Origin: Rhodamnia argentea
Lineage: Eukaryota > Streptophyta > Magnoliopsida > Myrtales > Myrtaceae
Direction: 5' to 3'
DNA: 64,000 nucleotides
NCBI RefSeq assembly: GCF_020921035.1
Contig: NC_063158.1
Coordinates: 26,646,962 to 26,710,961, forward strand
In this document: in pieces, positions 31,136-42,652 of the stretch
Layout of the letters: each line of letters starts with the position of its first letter
Numbering within the stretch: the first letter of the stretch is position 1
The notes under the pieces: generated by a model
The model's input: the letters and a program-made list of their open reading frames with translations, nothing else
What the model was told of the DNA's origin: nothing
Databases searched by the model: none
Made by a program: the position numbers and the translations under genes

Positions 31136-33191
31136 ATGGAGTCTCCATTCAAGCCGGAAGTGTTGAAGAGCAAAGTGGCGCTGCTGACGGGAGGCGGGTC
31201 GGGCATCGGGTTCGAGATATCGCGCCAGCTGGGCTTACATGGAGCCTCCGTCGCCGTCATGGGCCGCCGCAAGCACGTCCTCGACGCCGCCGTCGCTGCT
31301 CTCCACTTCCACGGCATTCCCGTAACTAAAAATTCCGTCTTTCTTTCTTCAAGCAATTCAAAATCTTTCCTTTCTTTTGCTGTTTGATGATTAAGTCTCT
31401 GGGGGGGTGTCGTCCCTGTTGCCGCAGGCAATCGGAGTGGAAGGAGACGTTCGCAAGCGAGACGACGTCGTCAGAGCTCTGGAATCGACCATCAGGAGCT
31501 TTGGGAGGCTCGACATTCTGGTGAATGCTGCGGCTGGCAATTTCCTAGTCCCGGCCGAGGATTTGTCTCCCAACGGGTTTCGTACAGGTCTTGTTCTTTC
31601 TCTTGTCCCAGTTGTTGCCACTAACATGTAGTGAAAGATGAATCAGAATAGGATTTGGTCAAAGGTTCTATTCTTTTCCTTTTTCTTCTTGTGATTATGC
31701 TAGTTAATTGCTATGGTTGTGCAGATGAGGATTGAGATTTATAAGGTGTGAAGTATTGTATTAGATTAGATGATCTGTTTTCCCTATGATTGGTTTCTGC
31801 AGTCATTGACATAGACTCGGTCGGCACTTTCACCGTGTGCCATGAAGCACTCAAGTATCTCAAGAAAGGCGGTCCTGGAAAGGAGCCGTCTTGCGGGGGC
31901 ACGATCATAAATATCAGCGCAACCTTGCACTACACAGCGTCTTGGTACCAGATCCATGTATCCGCTGCAAAGGTTTGGCTGTGATCGGTTCAGTCCATTT
32001 TCTTGTTATTCGCAAAGTACTGACTCAAATTGCGTTGGAGTTGCTTACCGATTAAGCTCTTCACAGGCGGCTGTCGATAGCATTACAAGAAGCTTGGCAC
32101 TGGAATGGGGGACGGATTATGACATAAGAGTCAATGGGATTGCACCAGGACCTATTGATGACACGCCAGGCGCAAGCAAACTTGCGCCTGGCGAAGTTCT
32201 GAGCAGCAGAGAGCAAATGCCGCTCTTTAAGCTCGGGGAGAAATGGGACATTGCCATGGCTGCTATCTATCTGGCATCTGATGCAGGTTTGTAATCTTTT
32301 TCAGCTGCTCAAACATGTCTCAGCAAAATTCGCCCTTTTGCTTTGGTTTTCCCTGTTAAAATCAGTGCTGTAGTGTCTTCTTTTCAGCTTTGTTTTGCTG
32401 GAACTCTTTGTTTTACGTGATGTAGAAAAATACAATGTTAAAATTCCATCCCTCAAATTGTCATTGCATCTGAAATCTCATTCGAGATGCTTAAGATGTT
32501 TGTATCGTGTTCCTGCTATACCGACATAAGCTAAATAGGAGGATCTAATTGATGTACGTGAATGATAAACCACAGATGGAACTGCCAAATCAGGAAAGAA
32601 AGCTGAATATCAATCTGGTCCTCATTGGCCGTTGAGCTGGTTCTGTTGGCCATCTGTTTATAATGGACACATTGGTTGGCATTTCAGTGCTGTGATGGAA
32701 CTCTTTTAGCTGCTTCCTGCTTGCATACATAACCACTCCTTCGTGCTGTTCAGTTTGCTTTGAGTGCTTTTGTAATTTCTCTGTTGCTACTCTCTGATGC
32801 ATTCATGAATCTTCATGCTTCATGAAAATCGTATTCTCAAGTTGGAACGACTCATAGTTTAACAATTGAACAACGAAAAAACTCGAGTCATTTGCTCGAT
32901 GGATGATATATGAACTCAACTTACCGTATCTGTGCATTGAGATGATGAGATGTTTGTGTTGGAAGGGCACCAATCCTTGCGTTAAGAGAGTGCCAGAAAC
33001 GGAAGGATATGGTTGTTCATATGCATTTTCTGGTAATGGCAGGGAAGTTCATCAACGGAACGACAATGATTGTAGATGGAGGATCATGGCTGAGCGCACC
33101 ACGCCATGTTCCCAAAGACGAGGTGAGGCGACTTTCCAGAGCCGTGGAGAGGAGGTCCAGAGATGTCGGGGTTCCGAAGAGCAAGCTGTAG
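31136..33191 (+). CDS. SDRB: Peroxisomal 2,4-dienoyl-CoA reductase (SDRB-type), 5 exons
   Basis: NADPH-dependent short-chain dehydrogenase that reduces 2,4-dienoyl-CoA intermediates during peroxisomal beta-oxidation of unsaturated fatty acids. Exons: 31136-31321, 31428-31587, 31803-31972, 32067-32286, 33043-33191; 294 aa. The cofactor loop TGGGSGIG is at 18-25, NAAAG at 95-99, and the stretch SATLHYTASWYQIHVSAAK at 154-172. The spacing there is Y164-x7-K172, not the classical Y-x3-K, as in other dienoyl-CoA reductases. NGIAPGPI and DGG follow. The C-terminus is SKL, a canonical PTS1 peroxisome signal, which with the length supports the full model and the stop. Intron 4 is long (32287-33042). 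Very close to the Arabidopsis SDRB/DECR sequence as remembered. Confidence 0.96.
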
Positions 33192-33913
33192 TTAGCGAAC
33201 ACTTGTCGGTGCATGATGCTCACTTCTTTGATCTATGTGTGCTTGTAATAGAATTGCATAACAACACTAGGGCGGGAACCCCCGTTTCTTTCTTCGGAGC
33301 TGTTCCTTTTCCCATCCCCTGCCCCGGCATATCGCTCTGCTTCCTGTTTGTTGGAAGAATGAACTGACTCCTCCCTAATTCATTGATCTGGGGGAGAAGA
33401 AATCATCTAAAGCCCAGTGTACTGTGAAAAACTGAATCATAGCATTCACTCGACAGTGATAAAACAGTGCTTTTCCCAACTCCATTTCCTATTCAAATCT
33501 TGTATGGGCTTTCGCATTTTGTCAGATTCTTGATGCCAAGGCCCAAAAAAGGAGAGAGACCCAAATGGCCACCGGATTCAGCCCAGTCAAATAGCAGCTT
33601 GCTGTGTTTGCTGCCGATTGAACTCTTTATCTCATCTAATGCTAAATATTTAGACCTGTATTATTATCATGTCGTGTTTAAACCGAGGGGTTGCGGTTGC
33701 GTTTTGCGGGTATGGATGAGCATAGAGTTGAGTCGACACGAGTTGCTACACGAGGCTCATTAGCTCACTTCAAATCGGCTATCTCAAAGGTCGATCCATA
33801 CAAAGTGTTTCGCGTGCTTGAGCTTGACCCGACTCAATTCAATTTAATGTGTCATAGCAATCTATGATTTGGCGCTCCTTGTCCTATAAATTTTTACCCG
33901 CTTCTCTGTTTCA
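33192..33913. other. SDRB 3' region and unassigned AT-rich DNA
   Basis: Holds the SDRB 3' UTR. From about 33650 on the DNA resembles old LTR-type repeat (TGTCGTGTTTAAACC..., GAGTTGAGTCGACACGAG), but no ends can be defined. Confidence 0.35.
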
Positions 33914-34310
33914 CAATAGATTTTAATAATGTCAGCATTCTTAAATGACGGTCAACCAATCGCGATTAGATGAGTAGCCCTATTCCCGTCCACATGACTC
34001 AAAGACTTCTATGGGTTGTATGCATGTCAGAGATAGCATATTTTTTAATGATATTCTACAATTATTGTTTTTATGGGAATTTTTTTTTTATACTAGAACA
34101 AATTGAACATGTCCGTATGCTTTCACACCATTACATTTACATAAAAAAAAATCCACCGGCCTACCATTTTGACCATTAATTAGCGAAAGTCCCATCCCTT
34201 GTTCTTTTGTCCAGTTACAATAGATTTTAATAATGTCAGCATTCTTAAATGATGGTCAACCAATCGCGATTAGATGAGTAGGCCCTATTCCCGTCCACAT
34301 GACTCAATTT
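33914..34310. repeat. Local direct duplication of about 85 bp
   Basis: ATTTTAATAATGTCAGCATT...GTCCACATGACTCAA occurs at about 33920-34001 and again at about 34218-34306 with only two or three differences (ACGG/ATGG, AGCCC/AGGCCC). Near identity implies the duplication is recent compared with the surrounding repeat copies. Confidence 0.85.
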
Positions 34311-36460
34311 AATTTAATTTTTCGGATTAAATTTCCACCCGATTGACTGAAATTTGAAAATTATTCATGTTGCTTTACATGACATTACGCGTCTTTCCAG
34401 AACAAAAACAATCATATCCGACAATTTCGGCCAAAAAATTGTAAGAGTTTCCGACATCGTGGTCATACCCACGCGTACATCCATGTGTTACTTAATTTTC
34501 CTGAATAATTTGTTCGCGTTCTAGATAGTGGGAACGACGATTTTGATGGGATGTGTCATATGCGCCGTCACCAAGGTCATTGCTTTTTGTTCTTCCTTCT
34601 CACGTTATACTTTTCTCTCTCTACGTGGAAATTAAACAAAAACGGCATGCCCATTTTGGGGGAATGAATGCGATGTCGGTGCACATTTAACCTTGTCGTA
34701 ATTATAATAGTAATGGTAATAATAGTTATAGTAATAGTAATAATTATGGCATTATGCAAAGATGATTAATGGAAATGTCCAATTACTCTTTACGGTGTCT
34801 TCATACAAATTACATAAGCTATTTAGGTCCCAACGTTGTCGCTAGCATCTTTCAAGCGGTATTGTCACGACTCTCAAAAAGTGCAACAAGATGCTTTTGG
34901 TCGATGAAACTCTTGCATTTGGATATGTGAAGATATATATTATTGCCTTTCTCAAGACTACCGTGGAGCAAACAACATGTTACTTTCGACCAAAAAAGAA
35001 AAAAAAAACATGTTACGAGGATGGTCGGACAAAAAAAAAAAATGCAAATCTATAAAGATTCATCTGTTAGCGCTTACTAGTAATATTTTAGTCATCATGT
35101 CGGACTCATTATCAAAACACGGATCCGTCACGAGCTGATGCGCGAGTTACGCCTCAGAAGACGCTTAATCAATGCCTGATTTTTTCTTTATTCTTTTAAT
35201 TAAATGTTGGCTTCTCATTTTATATAGCACGATTCTCAATTTTTGCTTTCTGGCGCCAAATACGATGTGAACTCCTGGCCACTTTACATGAATTGCAATT
35301 CAAGAATACATAGGAAGCTTCCTTTTGTGCAGCCATGTTCTCATTTAAGATGGAATCCATGTTATGAAGATCGATCAGTATCATTGGAAGCTGTCTTTCA
35401 CCAAATCACTTCAAGTTGCCCCAGAGTTCAAGTTCGGAAATAAGAACGCACAAGATATCATATGTACTACTGCATATTATAATTTTTTTTTTTGCTTAAA
35501 TCGTTATCTATATATTCCACCCAAGAAAAAAAAAAAGGAACATAACATCGTTATATTTCCAACAAGTACCGAGTTTTTTGTCAACTATTTTCCAAATTTT
35601 TCCTTTGCCTTGACCAAACTTGCAGATCTAAAAGTATCCCCCACTCCTATTAAAAAAAAAAAGAGTCCCTCTCGTTCGTCGAGTTTTCTCTATCTTTAAC
35701 GTGCTATCGGCATCTTCATGTTCAACAAAATTCATTTTAAATTGTCACTTCAAGCTCGCTACATCCCTCGAAACTTCTTTCACAGGAAAGAAAAATCTCA
35801 TTGAAATGAACCTGAAGCTTGAGGTATGGGCCTCGTGTCGGTCCCGTTCGAGAATTTTTAAGGCTCATTCCAGCAAGTTCTAATTTTCTAGTTGTTCTTT
35901 TTTTTTTTTTTCATTTGTGTACTCCAAGTGATTTGTCCACCGTGTGTGGCGGACACGTGGATGGCGTCACCTTGCTGTCGTCATACTGGCTTTCGTCATC
36001 ATTGAGCAGGTCACAATCACATGGTGAAGGCTCGCAGTAGATTCGCATGTTTGTGAGATTCGAGGTAAATTTTGTAGTCTTCGGTTCGATGATCAAAACA
36101 CACGTGGCCGCGCAGACTTGCCATTCCTATTTTCAGACAGACTTTTTTGTTTTTTTTGGGTCAAAGGACAGACTTTCTCGATTCAACGGTAAACAGAAAA
36201 TAACGCGATTCTCTAGGCGAGCCGGTTCAATATTGTGTAGAGACAAGCAATTGCCTATAATTCTTTCTATAAATGAGTTATTTTATAATAGCAATTGCCT
36301 ATTATTATAAAAAGACATTAAGCGTAATTAATAAGGAAGGATTTCATCATAATATGACAAGAAAAAATCTTGCCTAGAATAATTGCAACTGGTTTTGTTT
36401 CTTTCAAATTATTGTAAGAGAATTTTTTTTTCTTTAGCAAAAATATGGGATTATTGCCTT
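33999..36460 (+). repeat. Unclassified AT-rich repeat, copy A
   Basis: Segments of this stretch recur in the same order at 37.0-38.2 kb (copy B) and in reverse at 38.4-40.0 kb (copy C). Shared landmarks: CACCGGCCTACCATTTTGAC and CCCATCCCTTGTTCTTTT (about 34.2 kb), GGTGCACATTTAACC (34.68), TGTTACGAGGATGGTCGGAC (35.01), GAATTGCAATTCAAGAAT (35.29), GACCAAACTTGCAGATC (35.61), GGCGTCACCTTGCTGTCGTC (35.96), ACACGTGGCC (36.11) and AAATCTTGCCTA (36.37). No coding capacity is seen. It may be a decayed LTR or a large non-autonomous element. Confidence 0.7.
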
Positions 36461-37025
36461 ATAATCAAGATAAAACCTTTGTACTTAAGTCGTATAGACA
36501 ATGCAAACCTTGCATGTCCATGTGACTTTATAAAATCAATATGTCTAATAGTTTATCTTGCTACACACCATTTATCTATATTGATTTTAGAAATAACCTA
36601 TTTAATTTAAGAAAGAAATACGTGACTTTTTGAATGCTTCATGGACTTTCTAATTTTTACTTTTTGCTAAAATGTGAAGTTAAATTTCCCGATCAATTCA
36701 CGGTGGATAGATAATTATACATTCTAGGATCCAAATATACAATTTATCCATCTTCACATTTATAATCATCTCTTCTCGCCTTATATCGGATTTTTGAATT
36801 AATTCGTCTTATACTTTATGCAAGAGAGGTTCTAATCTGTTTATATTTGCATAATATACTATAACAGAGCCATCTTTAAGCATTGCCTCTACAAGACAAT
36901 GTTTTGGCGATGTCGTCATTCTCCTCTCTCTTCCTTATTTTACTATTGTATTGTAACCAACCTGTATTCAAGAAGATCTTTCATTTTACATTAATAACAT
37001 AATATAATGATTTTTGTACCAATTA

Positions 37026-38300
37026 GTAGACAAAGACTTCTATAGGTTGCATGCATGTCAGAGATAGCATATTTTTTTATGCTATTCTACAATTATTGTT
37101 TTTATGGGAATTTTTTTTTATACTAGAACAAATTGAACATGTCCATATGCGTTCACGCCATTACATTTACATAAAAAAATCCACCGGCCTACCATTTTGA
37201 CCACCAATTAGCGAAAGTCCCATCCCTTGTTCTTTTATCTAGTGTCTAGGATTTACATAACACTTAGTTCATTTATAGTTAATATTGGAATGTGGTTTAT
37301 ACTTCCAATCGACAGAAAAATATGGGAGTCTTGCTCCAGTGGGGGTCTCAAGGAGACAGCGCCCTTTGGATACCATAGGGTTTTTATAGTTTATGTCCAC
37401 ATTTTTTCATTGTGTAGCGATCAATTCAATCTTAAATTTTTTAATTAATATTTATAATAGCAATAGTGATGGTGATGATAACGGTCCAAATGATCAAGAT
37501 CAACATTCATGTGGGCAATGACTCCTAAACAGTGTGGCAAGACTTTTTTTCTTTAATTGATGGAGCTTTTGCATATAAATATTTGAAGATATAGCATTGC
37601 CATTGTCAATGTTACTTTTCGATCCCATCATTTCGATCAAAACAAATAACACGTTACGAGGGTGGTCGGACAAAAAAACGCAGATCTCTAGGAATTCATT
37701 TGTCAACGCTTATTAATGATATTTTAATCACTATATGAGACCAGTTATAATAATATAAATTCGTCACGAGCCGATGCGTAAGTTACGCCTCAAAAGAAGT
37801 TTAAGCAACAAATGTTTTCAAATACATACCGACCCTTCATCTCGGTAGCACAACGCTCAATTTCTACTTTCTGGCGCTGGATCATGAATTGCAATTCAAG
37901 AATTTATTGGAAGCTTCCCTATACGTTGCCATGTTCTCCTAAGATGGATCTTAACGAAGAGGGATCGGTACTACAAAATCAATCGACGCAGCTGCTGTAT
38001 TTTGGTTTTAAGTTATAAAGAGCTATAGCTCCCTTTGTTCTTCTTATTTTTCAAAGTTATATTAAGAAGTGGCTCATTCCCGCGAAGTATTTCCTCTCCT
38101 TTTCACTTTGCTTTGACCAAACTTGTAAATCCAAATTGCGTATCCTCCACTCCTATCAAAATAAGTCTCCTCTTATTCGTAGAGTGTTCTCTATCTTCAA
38201 CGTGGAGCTGGGTCCCGTGCGTGTGAAAGCCAGACAAAAGAACAAGGGATGGGTCTTTCGTTAATTAATAGTCAACATGGTTGGCCGGTGGATGCTTTTT
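37026..38300 (+). repeat. Unclassified AT-rich repeat, copy B (internally deleted)
   Basis: Begins with ACAAAGACTTCTATAGGTTG, matching copy A at about 34000, and keeps CACCGGCCTACCATTTTGAC, TTACGAGGGTGGTCGGAC, GAATTGCAATTCAAGAAT and GACCAAACTTGTAAATCC in the same order as A. It lacks the 34.6-34.8 kb part. It ends with an inverted copy of the CCACCGGCC...CTTGTTCTTTT segment (38229-38300), so this segment flanks B as an inverted pair 1.1 kb apart. Confidence 0.7.
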
Positions 38301-38399
38301 TTTTTTCAAAGTCAATTTATTGGTGTGAAAGGAGATGGACCAGGTTCTATTTATCTTTAGTATGAAAACAAAAATCCCCAGACATAATATAAATCATTA

Positions 38400-40020
38400 C
38401 ATGCCATAAATATGATGCTATCACCGAAATGCAGATAAACTATACAATTTTTTTTTTGTATAAATCAAAAGAAATAAAAGTTGAAATTTTGTAGGCAAGA
38501 TTTCTTTTTGTGTTATTATGACAAAATCCTCCCCTAGAGAACCGTGTTATTTTATATGTACTGTCTAGTGGAGATTGTCCGAAAATAGGAAAGGCGGATC
38601 TACCAGGCCACGTGCGTTTTATTATCGTGGAACCACCCAAGGAGACAAAATTTACCTCCGTATCTCACGAGCATGCGAATCTTCAGCGAGCTTTCACCAC
38701 TGAGTTTTGTAACCTGCTCGGCGATGACGACAGCGAATGTGACGCCAGCAAGGTGACGTCACCCATGTGCAGGGCACATCGTGAATAAATGCTTGGAAAA
38801 AGAAAGGAACCCTCGGAAATTAAAACTTGCCGGAATCGAGCGTTGCAAAATTTTCAGAAAGAACAAACACAGCCCTTACCTCAAGCTTCAAAATTTATTA
38901 ATGAAAGAGCGTGAGTGAATCTTTTTCCAGAAATATTTTTAAAGATTAAATTTATTATTAATGTACCAATTTATGATTTTTCGTGATATTAACCCTATTT
39001 GCAATGGATGTGGTCATCTTAACGGATGTTAACCATAGAGATGAGGGGCTTCTTCTAATGGGGATGGAGGATACTTAATTTGGATTTGCAAGTTTGGTCA
39101 AAGCAAAGGGAAAAAGAAAAAGGAAAAATTGTTGACAAAAATTAGCTACTTATTGGAAACATACCGGAAGTTGCATCATTCTTTTTTTCCTGTCCCTTCT
39201 TTTGTCGGGTCCATTCTTAGACAGCCCAAAATAAATTAGAGAAAATGAATAACCACGAGTTCAAGGAAAAGTAACAAGAATCCCTTTCTAAAAAGGTGAG
39301 CATTACTTTATATTCCCAGTGATATGTTTTCATTCAATCGTGAAACATGGTTGGGCTTGTAAAACATCTCCCTCGAGAATGCACTCAAATGGACACATTG
39401 TCATAGCTCTTTATAACATGATATAAAAATAACAAAGACTCTCACTACTTCATGTCCGGCGCAAATTACAAATTGAGAGTCGTGCTACAAAAGGCAGCGT
39501 GTAACATTAAAAGAACAAAAAATAAAAATTTGGACATGATTAAACTCCGTCGGGGGCAACTCAAGCATCGGCTCACGACAAATTTATTATTATAATGAAT
39601 CTCGCATAATGACCGAAATATCCTTAGAAAGTGTTGATTTATGGGACTCTCTCGAAGTCCACATTTTTTTGTCCGACCATCTCGTAACGTGTCGTTTGGT
39701 CTGATGGGAAACATTGTTTTTTGCTTGACCATATCATAACGTGTTTTTTGGTCTGATGGTAATGAGGGGGTTGAAAAGATAGTCTCAAAGTCTTAAATTG
39801 GTAATATCATCATGTTCGCATATCCGTATGCTAAAGTTCCATGAATAGAGAACATCTTGCTACAATTTTTAGGGAAAGCTGAATATTATCTATGATTTTT
39901 TCATCATGACATTATTCTTTTTTATTGATATTATCAGAAGATTCAATGTGCACAGATGTGACATTTATTCCCCAAAAGCCATTCCTTTTCTGTTTAATGA
40001 CATAAAAAAGAAAGAAAAAT
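38400..40020 (-). repeat. Unclassified AT-rich repeat, copy C (inverted)
   Basis: Reverse complement of this stretch follows copy A from about 34.62 to 36.45 kb: GGAATAAATGTCACATCTGTGC (first 20 matched), TACGAGATGGTCGGAC, GCAAGTTTGGTC in reverse order, then GACGTCACCTTGCTGGCGTC, GCACGTGGCC and AAATCTTGCCTA. Divergence by eye is about 20-25 percent, so the copies are old. Confidence 0.7.
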
Positions 40021-40242
40021 AAAACCAGAAAAAACAATAAAGACGCCCCGGGTGGTATACCTAGATGTTATGCTTATATGCAATAGTCCACAAGGTCGAT
40101 ATTCATGTTTGACCTATCACGTGGCAGAGATGATAGAAGCGTTTACATTGTGTATGAGAGAGACTGTTGAGAGATGCTTTTAAATAGAAAGAACCGGTGT
40201 GAATAGATCGGTTTCTTAGAATTTCTCGTACAGAAAATTTAT

Positions 40243-40642
40243 GACAGAAGAACACCTCAAATTGCCAATATTTATGTATGGATCACTTAAGTGTCAATAT
40301 TTTTTTTTTTTAGATTACTTAAGTGCAATTTTTTTTTTTGAAAAACGGTTATTTAAGTGCCAACTCCGGTGAGGTCCCCAGAATTTCTCGCAGTTGGCAC
40401 TAAAGTGATTATTTTTTCTCCGATTTGGTACTAAAGAGATCGTTTTTTGAATCACGTAAGTGCCGATTTTTTTGAAAAATGATTATTTAAATGTCAACTA
40501 CGATGAGATCATCGAAATTTCTCACCATTGGCACTAAAGTGATCATTTTTTTCTCCGATTTGGCACTTAAGTGATAAAAAAAATATTGATACTAAAGTAA
40601 GCGTCGTACATAAATATTGACACTTGAGGTGTCATTTTGCCG
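40243..40642. mobile_element. 400-bp fold-back MITE, Mutator-like
   Basis: The two ends are inverted repeats: left ACACCTCAAATTGCCAATAT and, read on the other strand, right ACACCTCAAGTGTCAATATT, both continuing into TTATGTA and ACTTAAGTG. Flanking AAAATTTAT (40234-40242 and 40643-40651) is a perfect 9-bp target-site duplication; 9 bp is the Mutator-superfamily length. The interior repeats the motif GGCACTAAAGTGATCATTTT several times. There is no coding capacity. Confidence 0.75.
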
Positions 40643-41215
40643 AAAATTTATGTCAGAGATAATGTTGTATTAGAGAGAGAGAAAGGGAGAGAATGAGGTA
40701 AGGGACGTCCCTCCAAAATTCTCATTTTAGAAACATTTTATGTTAGAGATAATGTTTGAGAGGGGGGGGCGTGGGTGGGTTTGGGGGTTGGGGAGTTAAG
40801 AGTGGCCATGTCAAAGAGAGTAAGGTCGCCCTCGGCCAGAAAAAGAAAAGACATAAAAAAAATAAAAAATCAAAAAAGCGATTAAAATATTATTGAAAAT
40901 GACATGTCAGCGATTTTCAATCAAATTGGTTGGATGGACGCATAAAAGATTTAAGATTGAACTTGACATAATTACAATAGGTTTAAAATTTTTTTGGTAA
41001 TTCTCCCGAAGAAATTTATGTTAGAGATAATGTTTGAATCAGGAAGAGAGAAAAGAGGGGCGGTCCCCCCAAAGTCCTAATTTCAGAAACATTTTATGTT
41101 CGAGAAAATTTTTTATGTTAGAGATAATGTTTGAATTAGAGAGAATAAGGTAAGGGTGGTCCTTCGAAACTCGAAAGTCCTCATTTCAGAAACATTTATA
41201 TTTTAGGAGCACCTC
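40643..41215. repeat. Degenerate array of TTATGTTAGAGATAATGTTTGA units
   Basis: The phrase TTATGT(C/T)AGAGATAATGTT recurs at about 40648, 40739, 41028 and 41115, usually followed by a purine-rich stretch (GAGAGAGA...GGTAAGGG) and TCCTCATTTCAGAAACAT. One interval is interrupted by a fragment of the inverted-repeat family (about 40850-41007). Confidence 0.6.
40850..41007 (-). mobile_element. Inverted-repeat family, single arm
   Basis: Right arm only: TTACAATAGGTTTAAAATTT then TTTGGTAATTCTCCC, as at the right end of the copy at 44907-45422. The left arm is missing, so it is a truncated copy. Confidence 0.5.
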
Positions 41216-42643
41216 AAAGTCATTAATTAAAATTTTAAGCTATATCCCATATGTATACAATATTTGTCCGAAAAGAGTGAAAAGGGTAGGAGTCTGCAAA
41301 TTGTTTTTTTTCCTTTACTTTACCTGAGAGGAAATAGTATATGTCTAGGATAGATGCACGATAACATATCCAGTTCCAAATGATAAATTAATTTTTAAAT
41401 GCATTTATCAAGCAAAAGAGAAAACCCTAGTTTTACTCACGTTGAAAAACGAACAAGAAGAAGAAGAATAAGATACATTGAGAAGTGCCCCGTCCTCTGC
41501 AATATAACTGGTTGTCTTGTCGGTGTCAAGAGAAGTGATGTAAGCGGCCTTAGGTCATCATGGTGTTCATCGAACGACAATTTATGTCCTTCCTACGTGG
41601 TTTTGAATAGCCAGCTTGCTGAGACGTTCTTGGAGACGAGTGGAGAAGACACATGCATTACTGCACACCAAGTTTGACATTAAACGAACTGACTTGTTCT
41701 CTACTTTTTGGATGTATATTAAAGATTTCTTCCACGAATTGACCGTAAAAAAAAAGAAAGAGAGATTTCTTCCAATCCTTAATGACAGCGAAAATCAAAT
41801 ATAAATTGCTATAACCAAATGGTTGTGGAAATATGGCAATGATCATTGGAAGGGAGCAAATAGTCGGTAGTTTGATATCACTACGTCAATGATTATGTGC
41901 TATAATTTTTTGTTTTACTTATATTCACTTATGTATTGACACATGTAAATTGATGTGGAATTAAATAAAAAAAATAAAGTTTGGAGAGATCTTTCAGCCA
42001 TTGAAGCTTGCTTCGTTGCCTAGAGAATTCGGAGAGACCCGTCCATCCATGGCCGTCGCTGGCATCGCTCGTCCAAGCCAAGCCACCCCGAGACACTATC
42101 ACCAGCTCTAGATTTGGAAGTTCGTAAGCTAGATCTGGAGGCATAGCTCCACATATGGACCAGCGGTGTTGTTGCAGGCTCTGTCACTAGGCCGGCGTGT
42201 CTCCGTTGACGCCTCTTCGTCATTGCTCGCGGCCATGGATGAGCTGCCATTGCCATCTCTAGATCTGGAAGTTTGCTGATTTAGCATTTGTTGGGAGCAT
42301 GCAGCAGAAGTCCGATACCTTTACTCGGGGAGATTGTAAAGATGGAGCCCAAATCGAGCTCATCAGCATATCCAATTGAACCCACCTTAGTTGCCAATGG
42401 CGACAAGGTAAGAGGGCTTTGCCGGTGATGACGCTCAAAGAGCTTTGAATGGAGAATGAAGAATCGAGATGAAAAAAAAAATGAAATTTGATTATTTTTA
42501 TTGTATACCACACATGCTGCTGATGTGTTATGGAAGACACATGTCAACTTACGAGAGTAGGAAAAATACATGCCACCTTAGGTGCTGACGTGGTACTATC
42601 TAACCATTAAATATTTTCCATTAGAAGGGATTATAAAATGAAG
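41216..42643. other. Intergenic, unassigned
   Basis: No supported gene. Frames at 41399-41677 and 42020-42571 have no family match. The latter has higher GC and repeats TAGATCTGGA(A/G)G three times, which suggests old transposon sequence. Confidence 0.4.
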
Positions 42644-42652
42644 GTAAATAGG

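Noticed and set aside
30760-31431. 223-codon minus-strand frame
   Set aside because: It is antisense to SDRB exon 1, whose model is confirmed by splicing and family similarity. GC-rich exons often leave long antisense frames.
41399-41677. 92-codon plus-strand frame with a basic stretch
   Set aside because: No family match, no promoter or splice context, in the middle of repeat DNA.
42020-42571. Overlapping minus-strand frames of 78-96 codons
   Set aside because: No domain. The local GC content and repeated TAGATCTGGA motif suggest transposon-derived DNA.
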